From Methylotenera sp. (GTDB lineage Bacteria; Pseudomonadota; Gammaproteobacteria; Burkholderiales; Methylophilaceae), in NCBI GenBank assembly GCA_013141075.1, contig JABFRQ010000005.1, positions 124,001 through 188,000 on the forward strand: a DNA stretch of 64,000 bases. Direction: 5' to 3'. The translations under genes and the position numbers were made by a program. A model generated the notes under the pieces. It searched no databases. It saw only the letters and a program-made list of their open reading frames with translations, and was not told the origin of the DNA. Every line of letters begins with the position of its first letter. Position 1 is the stretch's first letter. Shown in pieces: positions 36,903-48,344 of this stretch.

Positions 36903-38534
36903 GAACCTTCGCCGCCCATGTCTCATCCTATGGTTTCTCACCGAAGTTAAACCTTGCCGAATCATAACCATTTGCTCATCACTTAATTTAAGTTTTTGTT
37001 GTAGCCATTGGTCTCCAAAATCTAATATCTTCTCTACATCGCCCCTTGCCAACTCGTGAGCTAGGAGAAATTTGGTAAACTCATCAAGTGTTGGCTCATG
37101 ATATACCAGAGGAAGTCCACGAAACTCCGTAGGAGAAAGCTCTAGAACACCTCCTCCGTAAAAGCGGCCGTTTGTTTCTGCAAATAAAAGGGTTAATGAG
37201 TTGTAAAAAGAGTAACAAAGTCCTTTTATTGAAAATCCATTCTTGATTCGAAGTCCGTAGGATGTATCAGTTAAGTATATTTCCGCCTCGTTCAAACATA
37301 CTCGTGGAAAGCTGTGTGATCTTTTGAAAAAAAATCCTAACTCTCGCGGAACTATCGGAACGCTAAACCAATTTCTTCGATTCCTGCATTTATATCGAAG
37401 GTGAAGTTCTTTAAGTTCACCCTCCCTAATATAATTTTGCAAATTTTTGTCTAAAGTAGCAAAATCATCTTTTATGTTTAACAAGAAGCAAGGTTCTTTT
37501 TTTTCAATTTCAGAAAAATCTTCGGAAGAAAATATAGGTTTGTAACTAGCAAAACTCCCTTTCTTTAAAATTGGAATCACGTAATTTTCTATACCAAGAG
37601 CTTCAACTTCAGATTTTTTTAGAATAAAGAACTCATTAGCTGCTGATACTATCCCTGGTGCGCTACCCGCGTAATGTTCAATTGTGTAGCAGTTACCTCT
37701 CAGTTCTCTCAATAAGTTTAAAGTGAGTTTTGGCAGTAGGAATGCGTTAAACTCCAGCCCTCGTCCAGCTTGGCTATCTAGATCTAACTTATATATGTGT
37801 GGTGACGTTAAATCAAACAAGCTTTCCACATGCTTTATGTATAATCCTCTGGTAACGCAATTTTTTTGCCCAACAAAAATAACAGCATCTTGATCAATGT
37901 CTGGGAAAGCTTTATTGTTTGAAACAAATATATCTATCCGTATGAACTCATCGGCAAGTGTCTGCAGAACTTTTTGTCCATAATCAACGGTCATGAGTTC
38001 ATAAGGTAAAATTAGAGCTACTACACCAGTATTTGAAACTAGTCGTGCAGATGCCACCAGAAAAGCTGCCCAGCTATTTTTAAGATCCTTTAAAGGGTAT
38101 TTGCTTACCTTAGAGAAATCGTCTAAGGTTTCTTTAAAGTCATCGGAAAAGTTATGCCTCCGAATGAAAGGTGGATTTCCGATAATTAGATCAAATGGCC
38201 GAGTGTCATTTTTGATATAAGGTAAAGAATACTCTATGAAATCCTTAGTTATAAATGAAACAGGATTTGAAGGTTGTTTAATACGATGAATTAGTTCTTT
38301 AATCGCAGCTGAATCAATATCAACTACCGTGAATTGATCTTTGGTGAATGAAAGTGTTAATTCATCAAGAAACGCCCCATCACCTACGCTTGGTTCAAGA
38401 ATTTGAAGTTTGTTTTTTTCTGGAATTATATCCTTAACAAAGGCGACCAAGGCTTCTGCAATTACTGGAGGGGTGTAAACGGCTCCTGTGAATCTTATTT
38501 TTGCAAAATCATCCATTGATTGCACAAAGCTCAT
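36882..38534 (-). CDS. N6-adenine-type DNA methyltransferase
   Basis: This 550-residue class I methyltransferase has the SAM loop ILEPSVGDGAFLDEL and the catalytic NPPF motif (LIIGNPPFIRRHN), with a C-terminal region likely to recognise DNA (Eco57I/TaqI-like). It is last in a four-gene operon and overlaps the HNH gene by 26 bp. By analogy to R-M systems it would protect host DNA from the HNH nuclease. Its target sequence is unknown. Confidence 0.88.
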   Translation of the reverse strand: MSFVQSMDDFAKIRFTGAVYTPPVIAEALVAFVKDIIPEKNKLQILEPSVGDGAFLDELTLSFTKDQFTVVDIDSAAIKELIHRIKQPSNPVSFITKDFIEYSLPYIKNDTRPFDLIIGNPPFIRRHNFSDDFKETLDDFSKVSKYPLKDLKNSWAAFLVASARLVSNTGVVALILPYELMTVDYGQKVLQTLADEFIRIDIFVSNNKAFPDIDQDAVIFVGQKNCVTRGLYIKHVESLFDLTSPHIYKLDLDSQAGRGLEFNAFLLPKLTLNLLRELRGNCYTIEHYAGSAPGIVSAANEFFILKKSEVEALGIENYVIPILKKGSFASYKPIFSSEDFSEIEKKEPCFLLNIKDDFATLDKNLQNYIREGELKELHLRYKCRNRRNWFSVPIVPRELGFFFKRSHSFPRVCLNEAEIYLTDTSYGLRIKNGFSIKGLCYSFYNSLTLLFAETNGRFYGGGVLELSPTEFRGLPLVYHEPTLDEFTKFLLAHELARGDVEKILDFGDQWLQQKLKLSDEQMVMIRQGLTSVRNHRMRHGRRRFLIEGIV

Positions 38535-39129
38535 ACGATTCTATCTGCTTAGTTAACTCCATATACCTTTTAAGCAGACTGGTATAGATAGCATTATTTG
38601 GAAGTCCAGCAGCCTCATATTTTTCTGTTAACGTTGGTATGACATCTCGTAATGAACGTGCACGGCGAGCATTCCAAAGTAACTCATGGCGAATCAGATT
38701 TAAATTTAAACGTCGTACTATATAGCGGCCTAACTCAGTTTTTCCTCTAATTCTGCCATATGAATCACGCTCTAGATTTTGGTCATATTCATTACTGCAT
38801 GGGTCAATAAAGCCTTTCTGTCCATCATGAGGAATAGTTGCATCATTTCCAATCCAGTGGCTAGATTTACACTGATTACAAAAACGACATGAATATACAA
38901 GGTTAGTATATTCGTTCTGAAGAAGTGGAAACAGACTCTTAGGGGCAAAATGGTCAATATGAAAACAAACACTATCAACTCGTAAATTATTATCGTCACA
39001 GTAGCCGCATGCACCGTTAAAATCCAACTCCAAATCAGAGCGATATTCACTATATTTGGTGCGCGTAGGTACTACACGCCGAGCGGGTTTTTTTGTATGA
39101 ATATACATTTCACTCTTCCCCAAGTGCAC
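38509..39129 (-). CDS. HNH endonuclease
   Basis: This 206-residue protein has a Cys-bracketed HNH core: CGYCDD, then VCFHIDHFAPKSLFP, then YTNLVYSCRFCNQCKSSHW. The basic N-terminus (KKPARRVVPTRTKYSEYRS) may bind DNA. It overlaps both neighbours (methyltransferase by 26 bp, receiver gene by 21 bp). It is the likely effector nuclease of the operon. Confidence 0.88.
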   Translation of the reverse strand: MHLGKSEMYIHTKKPARRVVPTRTKYSEYRSDLELDFNGACGYCDDNNLRVDSVCFHIDHFAPKSLFPLLQNEYTNLVYSCRFCNQCKSSHWIGNDATIPHDGQKGFIDPCSNEYDQNLERDSYGRIRGKTELGRYIVRRLNLNLIRHELLWNARRARSLRDVIPTLTEKYEAAGLPNNAIYTSLLKRYMELTKQIESYELCAING

Positions 39130-39775
39130 GCCTCATTTCAGATATTAAGCGCTCAGTTTCCCTTATAAGACTATTTTCGGTTTCAAGCAGTTTTTCTTTT
39201 ACATGTTTTGGAAGCGCCTGATCTTTACCTAAACTGGCTTCAATTTTAGTGTCTAATTCTAAAATTCTCTCAATGACTGGCCCCGTCCGTTCTAGTTCGA
39301 GAAGTTTAACTAACTCTTCCTGCCATTCAGAAATATGTCGTCGATATTGATTGACTTGTAAAACAACTCTCCTAAATAAGTATCGTCCAGCATTTGCATC
39401 ATCTGTTGTAATTTTTGAATAGACTCGATTAACATCTTCAGAGGAAGCAAAGGCATCCTCATCATAAGATGTGCGTATAAAGCATGGGAAGTCGCTGCGC
39501 ACAGCTAAAAAAGCGGATACTAGTTGTTCACCGTTGTAATTGAGTGGGCTAGCATCTGAAAGCTTAAAATCGGTCACTAGAGCATCGATGTTAAGCTCGA
39601 GAAGTGTATTAACCAAGTTGTCTAGCTCAGGCTCAGGTGCCAAAATATGGATACTACTGAATAACCCGCTATCATAAGCATCATTGTAAAAATTATCTCG
39701 CTCATCTTCAACTTCATCAACATAGGCAATGTTAGGACGTTCATTATCTACTGATGGAATCTCACTAACTGTCAT
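39110..39775 (-). CDS. Stand-alone receiver-domain protein
   Basis: The first ~130 of 221 residues resemble a response-regulator receiver: an acidic pair (IAYVDEVEDE), the phospho-acceptor strand DALVTDFKLSD and an IRTSYDED switch segment. The rest is a charged helical or coiled-coil tail with no DNA-binding domain. It starts 4 bp inside the end of the histidine-kinase-like gene and would be its phosphoryl partner, perhaps relaying control to the HNH nuclease. Confidence 0.75.
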   Translation of the reverse strand: MTVSEIPSVDNERPNIAYVDEVEDERDNFYNDAYDSGLFSSIHILAPEPELDNLVNTLLELNIDALVTDFKLSDASPLNYNGEQLVSAFLAVRSDFPCFIRTSYDEDAFASSEDVNRVYSKITTDDANAGRYLFRRVVLQVNQYRRHISEWQEELVKLLELERTGPVIERILELDTKIEASLGKDQALPKHVKEKLLETENSLIRETERLISEMRRALGEE

Positions 39776-42315
39776 TCAACATACCTTGGTAATTTTATTA
39801 ATAATGAAAAGTTTGCTTCACCAATATTAGATAGCAATGTAATAACTCCTTTGTAGTCATCAACAATATTCTTAACAAGCCACATTCCGATTCCCGTTCC
39901 ACTTAGATCAGAGGATCCGTCAATCGGCTTCGAGGACACACCGAACATAAAAATATCATCTGCAACATTAAAGTTACTTGTAAGGCCAGGACCGTTATCT
40001 TTATAGTCAATTTGCAATTGTTTTTTTTCTACTTGAGAAATTGTTAGCCAAATATCACGTGAAGTAGCCTGCGATGGCTTAATAAATGCTTCGATAGAAT
40101 TTATGATTAGATTATAGAAAATGCTGTCTAAGTCAATCTCATGAGCAAGTATTGCAATTTTTTCATCACTGTCGAAATCAATATGTAGTCCAATCTGTTT
40201 GGTTTTGAGAAACTCATCCCAATGCGTACTTAGACTATTAAAGTATTCTCTTAAATCAATGATGCGACGGCGACGCTTTGTTGGAGAAACGGCAGAAAGT
40301 GCAAAGTCTACCCAACGACTTATTTTCTCATCTTCACGATTCCAACGTTTTATAATTTCAAAAGGGTTAAGTTGTTTTGGAAGTGATTCAAGTTTCTTGG
40401 TATCAATGACTCTGGACAGAGCATTCTCCATTCGCTGGTTTCGGGACTCCATGTTTGCCTTGATTTGTTTGAGTTCATGCGTAAATGAAACTAGTACAGT
40501 ACCAAGAGTAGCCATGCCACGCATAACCTGAATATCATCCTTTAGAGCCTCATTTTTTTGCTCTTCAGATTTGTAGGCCTTTGCTATTTTGAGACTCTGT
40601 GACTGTAAATCATCAGTGCCGCTAAATGGCAAGTCAGTTTGTGAGTTGGATGGGATATCCTTTACTACTAGAAGCTCTTCTGCAAGTTGTTTACCTTCTT
40701 CGACCTCAGCCTCATCTTTATTATCACTCTCATAGGCTTTATCAAAATGATGGAAAATGTAACTTCTGTCATTTTCAAATTCTGTTATTAGAGCGAGAAT
40801 GACCTTACGAAATGCAGCAAAAACCCGCTCATTCATAATGCCCTCTCGATTAGACTGATCGGCAAGTAAGGGGTTGTCTTTTTTTGTAATATTTATTGTT
40901 CCCGCAAGTTGCTGTGGCAGTACACGCCAGCCAATGCGACTGGCTGCAGCCGGATTAGCTGCTACACGTTGTCCAAGTAAGAGCCAATCCGAACCTTGGG
41001 TATTTGGCTCACCATAGGGTCTAACCCGGAAACCATCGCGATATAACCTAATGCCTCCAGAGCTAGATAGCCACTGACGACGTTTGCTTACATCAAAACT
41101 CTTTTGCGGGTAGCGCTTAAGGTTATCTGACGTTGGATTAGACAGTTTGAAAAAATACATTGTGAAATCAAAAGGACCAATCGCCAAATAATCATCTAAA
41201 TCATTTTTCTGGATTTTTAGTATGCTATTTAGATTTTTTTTATAAGTGATTGACCCTCTTTTAAAGTCATCTAATTTATAACTAGGAGTCTGCATTTCCT
41301 TCATCTCAAAAACAGAACTCCTGATTTTTAATGCGTCAATTTCTTGCCTATCAAGGGTGATTAAAACTTCGCCATTGGTTTCCACTTTGGCGAATAATCG
41401 ATAGTCAAATTGGTCGGGCGGAAAATTATCAATCCAACCACTATTTTCGACGGCTCGATAATCGTAAACGTAGATATTAAAGTCGCCTCGTTCTTTTGGG
41501 GGAAGTAGAGCTTCCAGAGTCTGTCTCAACTTCATGCTGTCTCTCTCATCCCAGTAATCATGCAGATAAGAGATTTTGATTGCGGTGCCTTTGTCAAAAA
41601 ACAAAGGATGCCCTAACTCATCAGGCTTTCCATCAGGCGAAGGTCCATTTTTTGGAAGAAAATTGCTAATCCCATTGGACTCATAAGCCTCAGAGAGAGT
41701 CTGAGGCACCATATCTAATACTGCTTGAACATCGTCCAGAATTTTTCCTGCACCTTCAAAATCACCCCAATCAACAAGCCATTGAACAATACTTGTATGA
41801 TCAGCCTCTCCAGAAAATAGCTCACACTCCATACCTAAGCGGTCAAGTGCAAAACGACCTATTCCCTTAGCACCTGTAAACGTTCGGCCACCTATTGAAG
41901 TATCTTCAAATTCTTTTGAGTCAGTCCCAATCACCATCCAGTGGCTCTCTATCGTATCGCTGGACATACCATGCCCATTATCCACAATCCACAGATTCAA
42001 TATTTTACGAAAGATAGAGTTTATTTGAGACAGTTCTTGTTCGGACAAGTCTTGTCTCAGGTTGCGTTTTCCATCAATCAATGGAAAAAATTTGTTTGCG
42101 TCTGGTACAGAGCGGCTTAAAGCGGCAAGCTGTTTTTCAGTAATTGATTTCGGAGCATCCTTTCCATTTGGGAGGAAAAGAATCAAGCAGGCACTGGCAT
42201 CTGCATCATATGCGTTTTTCACAAGCTCAGTCATAGCGCCCTGCGAAGTCGCTACGTTTTCCCTACCAATTAGTCGAGCCGCGCGCGCAGATACTTTAAA
42301 AGGCAACTTAGCCAT
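39772..42315 (-). CDS. Double-GHKL protein: MORC/Hsp90-like ATPase fused to histidine-kinase core
   Basis: This 847-residue protein has two ATP-binding GHKL domains. The N-terminal one has the N-box MTELVKNAYDADA, G1 IVDNGHGM and G2 GAKGIGRFALDRLG, as in MORC/Hsp90/MutL ATPases. The C-terminal one has an H-box-like helix (VSFTHELKQIKANM), N-box FYNLIINSIEAF, G1 YKDNGPGL and G2 SGTGIGMWLVKNIV, as in sensor kinases. No membrane segment is seen, so it is cytoplasmic. It is first in the operon and probably senses a trigger and signals through the receiver protein. Confidence 0.85.
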   Translation of the reverse strand: MAKLPFKVSARAARLIGRENVATSQGAMTELVKNAYDADASACLILFLPNGKDAPKSITEKQLAALSRSVPDANKFFPLIDGKRNLRQDLSEQELSQINSIFRKILNLWIVDNGHGMSSDTIESHWMVIGTDSKEFEDTSIGGRTFTGAKGIGRFALDRLGMECELFSGEADHTSIVQWLVDWGDFEGAGKILDDVQAVLDMVPQTLSEAYESNGISNFLPKNGPSPDGKPDELGHPLFFDKGTAIKISYLHDYWDERDSMKLRQTLEALLPPKERGDFNIYVYDYRAVENSGWIDNFPPDQFDYRLFAKVETNGEVLITLDRQEIDALKIRSSVFEMKEMQTPSYKLDDFKRGSITYKKNLNSILKIQKNDLDDYLAIGPFDFTMYFFKLSNPTSDNLKRYPQKSFDVSKRRQWLSSSGGIRLYRDGFRVRPYGEPNTQGSDWLLLGQRVAANPAAASRIGWRVLPQQLAGTINITKKDNPLLADQSNREGIMNERVFAAFRKVILALITEFENDRSYIFHHFDKAYESDNKDEAEVEEGKQLAEELLVVKDIPSNSQTDLPFSGTDDLQSQSLKIAKAYKSEEQKNEALKDDIQVMRGMATLGTVLVSFTHELKQIKANMESRNQRMENALSRVIDTKKLESLPKQLNPFEIIKRWNREDEKISRWVDFALSAVSPTKRRRRIIDLREYFNSLSTHWDEFLKTKQIGLHIDFDSDEKIAILAHEIDLDSIFYNLIINSIEAFIKPSQATSRDIWLTISQVEKKQLQIDYKDNGPGLTSNFNVADDIFMFGVSSKPIDGSSDLSGTGIGMWLVKNIVDDYKGVITLLSNIGEANFSLLIKLPRYVE

Positions 42316-42330
42316 TCTGGCTTTCCTATA

Positions 42331-42354
42331 TAGAATATTCTCGATTCTATTATA
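42331..42354 (-). promoter_or_regulatory. Promoter/operator of the GHKL operon
   Basis: A minus-strand TATAAT (42,349-42,354) abuts the inverted repeat TAGAAT-attctcg-ATTCTA (42,331-42,349), located 16 bp before the ATG. The arrangement suggests repression of the four-gene operon. The remaining bases to the transposon tip hold only end sites. Confidence 0.5.
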
Positions 42355-42493
42355 ACAATAGTTTGATTGAACCCAGATTTAGAAGATAAATGGATATCCA
42401 AAGTTTTGTACAGTTCGCACTTAACACATATTGCATTGCTGAGCTCTTTTGAGCGACTAATTATTACCTATGGTATTGATTTTTCATTAACTT

Positions 42494-42582
42494 GGCACTC
42501 GACATTTCACAAACTTTGCATTATCTGTGAGAATCATTTTGCATTTCATTGAGACTGTTTGCACTTTCTGTGGGATTCGACA
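42494..42582. promoter_or_regulatory. Right transposon end with dense TnsB-type sites
   Basis: Inverted copies of the end motif lie at 42,515-42,530 (TTTGCATTATCTGTGA), 42,537-42,552 and 42,558-42,573 (TTTGCACTTTCTGTGG), spaced 21-22 bases, then GGGATTCGACA at the tip. A near-copy of the tip (GGCACTCGACA) occurs internally at 42,494-42,504. Dense sites are typical of a Tn7 R end. Confidence 0.8.
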
Positions 42583-42587
42583 ACTAC
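42583..42587. repeat. Target-site duplication, right (ACTAC)
   Basis: The second copy of ACTAC, between the transposon tip and the gyrB stop codon (complement TTA at 42,592-42,594). Confidence 0.92.
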
Positions 42588-42591
42588 ATTG

Positions 42592-45024
<2,433 letters not shown>

Positions 45025-45058
45025 TTAAATTTATTTCAATTTTAAAGTGTATTGCTAG

Positions 45059-45074
45059 CGTTTCACGTGAAACA
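45059..45074. promoter_or_regulatory. parS site 1 (gyrB-dnaN gap)
   Basis: CGTTTCACGTGAAACA matches 15 of 16 bases of the consensus parS TGTTTCACGTGAAACA, the site bound by ParB. parB is encoded at 60.7 kb. Confidence 0.88.
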
Positions 45075-45085
45075 TAGCCTAGCGC

Positions 45086-46186
45086 TTATATGCGCATTGG
45101 CATTACTACATATTTATAATCTAAATTATTTGGCACAGTGATTAAGCAGCTACTGTTTGCATCTGCAAATGAAAAGTTTACTTGCTCACTATTTGTGTTG
45201 TTGAGTACATCAATTAAATAAGTGACGTTAAAGCCAACATCTAGCGCATCGCCCGCGTAGTTGATTTCTAGCTCTTCTTCAGCTTCTTCTTGGTCGCTAT
45301 TAGTACTAATGAGTTTTAAATTATTGTTACTTAACACCATGCGTATGCCACGATATTTTTCGTTAGATAAAATTGAAGCGCGCTGCATAGCTAGCAATAC
45401 ACCCACTCTATCAGTCGTGAATGTGTTTTGATGCCCTGTTGGAATTACACGGTTGTAATCAGGGAACTTGCCATCAATGACTTTAGAAATCAATTTAAAG
45501 TTACTGAAACTAAAGTTTACTTGATTACTAGATAATTCAATTTGCACATCTTCATCGCTATCATCTAGCAATTTAATAAGTTCTACCACGGTTTTGCGCG
45601 GCAAAATTACATCTTGTTTATCGTAATTTTGTTTTAATTCAGTTGAAGTAAAGCTTAAACGGTGGCCATCTGTGCCCACAATATTTAATCTGTTTGACGA
45701 TACTTCAAACAATAAACCATTTAAATAATAACGAATATCTTGCTGCGCCATGGCAAATTCAACTTGTTTCAATAAGTCTTTTAGTTGGCGCTGGCCTATA
45801 GTAACCAAGGTGCTTTCACCTTGTGTTTTGGTCATTACAGGGTAATCTGCTGCAGGTAAGGTTTGTAAGTTAAAGCGGCTTTTACCAGCTTTTAGCGTAA
45901 TGCGGCTGTCATTAGTCGCCATGTTAATGTCTGAGCTATCTGGCAGAGATCTACAAATATCTAATAATTTTTTAGCTGAAATTGTAGTAGAAAAATCACC
46001 AGTAGTAGCACTTTCAACTGATAACGAAATTTGCATTTCTAAATCTGTTGCGGTGAGATGAATTTTATTTTGTTTAGCTTCTAACAATAAATTAGAAAGT
46101 ATCGGTAATGTATGTCGTTTTTCTACAATACTGGTGACAGATGTTAATGGTTTTAACAAAATTTCACGGTTAATTTGTATATTCAT
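45086..46186 (-). CDS. dnaN: DNA polymerase III beta clamp
   Basis: This 366-residue sliding clamp has three repeated clamp domains, beginning MNIQINREILLKPLTSVTSIVEKRHTLPIL (RHTLPIL is diagnostic) and ending YKYVVMPMRI, the usual …MPMR(I/L). It lies between dnaA and gyrB in the standard origin order. Confidence 0.97.
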   Translation of the reverse strand: MNIQINREILLKPLTSVTSIVEKRHTLPILSNLLLEAKQNKIHLTATDLEMQISLSVESATTGDFSTTISAKKLLDICRSLPDSSDINMATNDSRITLKAGKSRFNLQTLPAADYPVMTKTQGESTLVTIGQRQLKDLLKQVEFAMAQQDIRYYLNGLLFEVSSNRLNIVGTDGHRLSFTSTELKQNYDKQDVILPRKTVVELIKLLDDSDEDVQIELSSNQVNFSFSNFKLISKVIDGKFPDYNRVIPTGHQNTFTTDRVGVLLAMQRASILSNEKYRGIRMVLSNNNLKLISTNSDQEEAEEELEINYAGDALDVGFNVTYLIDVLNNTNSEQVNFSFADANSSCLITVPNNLDYKYVVMPMRI

Positions 46187-46491
46187 ATTTTTTGCCTATG
46201 TTCTTAATATAATGTTTTTAATCTTATAGATTTAAAATCTACAGTTTTTTAATTTAAATTGTATATATATAAATAATAACAATAATAATGGTGCATTTTT
46301 TTGTGGATAACTACTTATTTTGTATTTAAATCAATTAGTTAAAACCACTATTTTTATCTTAACGAAAGCATATTCTGTTGTGGATAAATTGTTGAGTAAA
46401 AAACGCAATTATAAAACATGCAACCTTATACTCATTTTATCCACAGCGAATCCTTAGCTTAACTGTGTTAAAACACAACTTTAGTACTATT
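46187..46491. other. Probable chromosomal origin (oriC)
   Basis: This dnaN-dnaA gap holds three perfect DnaA boxes TTATCCACA or complement (46,302-46,310, 46,379-46,387 and 46,437-46,445). Next to them is a very AT-rich stretch with TATATATATAAATAATAAC, a candidate unwinding element. A fourth perfect box lies in the dnaA-rpmH gap at 48,030-48,038. Confidence 0.8.
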
Positions 46492-47910
46492 TTAATCCCT
46501 AATTACTTGTACTAAAAAACTAATATCCCGCGTAAAAGTCGGGTCATTTTGCCTTAATAAATCTACTTCATCACAAGCGTGCATTACGGTTGTATGGTGT
46601 CTACCACCAAATGCTTCACCGATTTCAGGAAAGCTATGATTCGTAAGCTCGCGAGATAACGCCATGGCAATTTGCCTAGGCCGTGCAAAGTTACGCGTAC
46701 GCTTTTTACTATACATTTCTGCAACTTTAATTTTATAGTAATCGGCAACAGTTTTCTGAATATTTTCCATTGTTACCTGTCTGCCACGCACCGCGATTAA
46801 ATCACGTAGCGCATCTTTTGCTAAATGTACATCAATGACATGACCAGTAAATTTAGCCATGGCGATGATACGGTTTAGTGCGCCTTCAAGCTCGCGTACG
46901 CTAGAGCGAATTTGTTTGGCAATAAAAAATGCGACATCTTCAGGCAAATGTAAGTTTACCGCTTCTGCTTTTTTAAGCAAAATTGCGACACGCATTTCAA
47001 GTTCTGGCGGCTCTACCGCTACCGTTAAGCCCCAACTAAAGCGCGTACGTAAGCGCTCATCCACGTCAATAATTTCTTTTGGGTAGGTGTCGCAAGTGAT
47101 TACAATTTGTTTTTTTGCTTCTATTAATGAATTAAAAGCGTAAAAAAACTCTTCTTGTGTGCGCGTTTTTTTGGCAAAAAACTGAATATCATCAATCAAT
47201 AGTAAATCGAGCGAATGATATTGCCGTTTAAATTCATCAAAGGCTTTGTGTTCATAAGCTTTTACCACATCAGAAACATAGCGTTCAGCATGTAAGTAAC
47301 GTATTTTGGCCTCTGGATTATGCAGCTTTAATTCATTGCCAATCGCTTGTAATAAATGCGTTTTACCTAGCCCTACACCGCCGTAAATGAATAGTGGGTT
47401 GTAAGCGGTACCTGGGTTCTGTGCCACTTGTATGGCTGCTGCGCGGGCTAATTGGTTGGCACGACCTGTAACATAGTTATCAAAATTAAAACTACCATTT
47501 AAACCAGAGCTAGCTTTATCTGCAGAGCTATTATTATTTAGTGCTTTTTTAGGAGAGGTTGACTGAATGACCGCTTGAACAACCTTTGATTCAAGCAAGT
47601 TAACCTTTTCACTATTAGTAGTGTGATTAGATTGACCGTTGTTTGTGTTGGGTTTTGAATCTACTTCTGTTTCGCCGTTAGAAATAACAAAATCAATTTG
47701 AATATTAGTAAAGTTTAATTCATGTGCAAACTGCTCAATCTTTTTAAGAAAACGATCTTTCACCCACTGCATCACAAAACGATTAGGCGCAACCAAGCGC
47801 ACCGTATTACCAACTATTTCTGTAGATAGCGGTTTAATCCAGGTGTTAAATTGCTGTGTGGAGAGCTCTTGTTCAAAGCGACTGAGACAAGTAGGCCAGA
47901 AATTTTCCAT
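46492..47910 (-). CDS. dnaA: Chromosomal replication initiator DnaA
   Basis: This 472-residue initiator has N-terminal domain I (MENFWPTCLSRFEQELS), a variable Asn/Ser-rich linker (~90-140), an AAA+ domain (Walker A GGVGLGKTHLLQAIG, Walker B LLLIDDIQFF) and a C-terminal DnaA-box-binding domain (FPEIGEAFGGRHHTTVMHA). It loads the replisome at the adjacent oriC. Confidence 0.98.
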   Translation of the reverse strand: MENFWPTCLSRFEQELSTQQFNTWIKPLSTEIVGNTVRLVAPNRFVMQWVKDRFLKKIEQFAHELNFTNIQIDFVISNGETEVDSKPNTNNGQSNHTTNSEKVNLLESKVVQAVIQSTSPKKALNNNSSADKASSGLNGSFNFDNYVTGRANQLARAAAIQVAQNPGTAYNPLFIYGGVGLGKTHLLQAIGNELKLHNPEAKIRYLHAERYVSDVVKAYEHKAFDEFKRQYHSLDLLLIDDIQFFAKKTRTQEEFFYAFNSLIEAKKQIVITCDTYPKEIIDVDERLRTRFSWGLTVAVEPPELEMRVAILLKKAEAVNLHLPEDVAFFIAKQIRSSVRELEGALNRIIAMAKFTGHVIDVHLAKDALRDLIAVRGRQVTMENIQKTVADYYKIKVAEMYSKKRTRNFARPRQIAMALSRELTNHSFPEIGEAFGGRHHTTVMHACDEVDLLRQNDPTFTRDISFLVQVIRD

Positions 47911-48029
47911 CTACTAATATTGTTCCTGTAAGTAATTGTTTTTATTTTAAAAATAACTAATTTAACGATATAATAGCGCGGTATTATTTTTATAGATTTA
48001 GCGTTACATTTTAGCTGGTTTAAGTAAAC

Positions 48030-48038
48030 TTATCCACA
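48030..48038. promoter_or_regulatory. DnaA box upstream of dnaA
   Basis: A perfect TTATCCACA in the dnaA-rpmH divergent gap. It could autoregulate dnaA or be part of a bipartite origin. Confidence 0.7.
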
Positions 48039-48140
48039 GGCATTTAACAGAGTTTACAAAACTAAATAAACGTTGACAAAATAGGTGCTTATCGTGTCTA
48101 ATAGCGCCCTTTATAGCATTTCGCATCGCTGGAGTATTAC

Positions 48141-48275
48141 ATGAAACGTACCTATCAACCTTCTAACACACGTCGCAACCGTACACATGGCTTTTTAGTA
48201 CGCATGTCTACCAAAGGTGGCCGTGCTGTTATTGCGCGCCGTCGCGCTAAAGGCCGTAAACGCTTAGGTCTATAA
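48141..48275 (+). CDS. rpmH: Ribosomal protein L34
   Basis: This 44-residue protein starts [20 protein letters not shown] and ends in a basic [12 protein letters not shown] tail. It is a large-subunit ribosomal protein, too short for the ORF track. GGAG lies upstream. It is first in the rpmH-rnpA-yidD-yidC-mnmE cluster, divergent from dnaA. Confidence 0.98.
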   Translation: MKRTYQPSNTRRNRTHGFLVRMSTKGGRAVIARRRAKGRKRLGL

Positions 48276-48344
48276 TTTAAGGCCCATTAGGGCATTTAAA
48301 TATTAAGATCACATTAACAGCGCTAGTTTTCTTTGCGGTTATTA

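Larger units (their letters stand above)
10440..42582. mobile_element. Complete 32.1-kb Tn7-like transposon beside gyrB
   Basis: Both ends start 5'-TGTCGAAT(g/c)CCACA and are flanked by the direct repeat ACTAC. The element encodes TnsA, TnsB, TnsC and two TniQ-family proteins. TnsB-site-like motifs (consensus near YCACAGAWARTGCAAAA) are widely spaced at the left end and packed about every 21 bases at the right, the Tn7 asymmetry. The tns operon reads inward from the right end, as in Tn7. The right end lies 10 bp past the gyrB stop, as expected for site-specific insertion behind an essential gene. No CRISPR array or cas gene was seen. Confidence 0.93.

Noticed and set aside
10440-42582. CRISPR-associated transposon
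   Set aside because: Two tniQ genes prompted the check, but no cas gene, direct-repeat array or guide-like repeat was found anywhere in the element.
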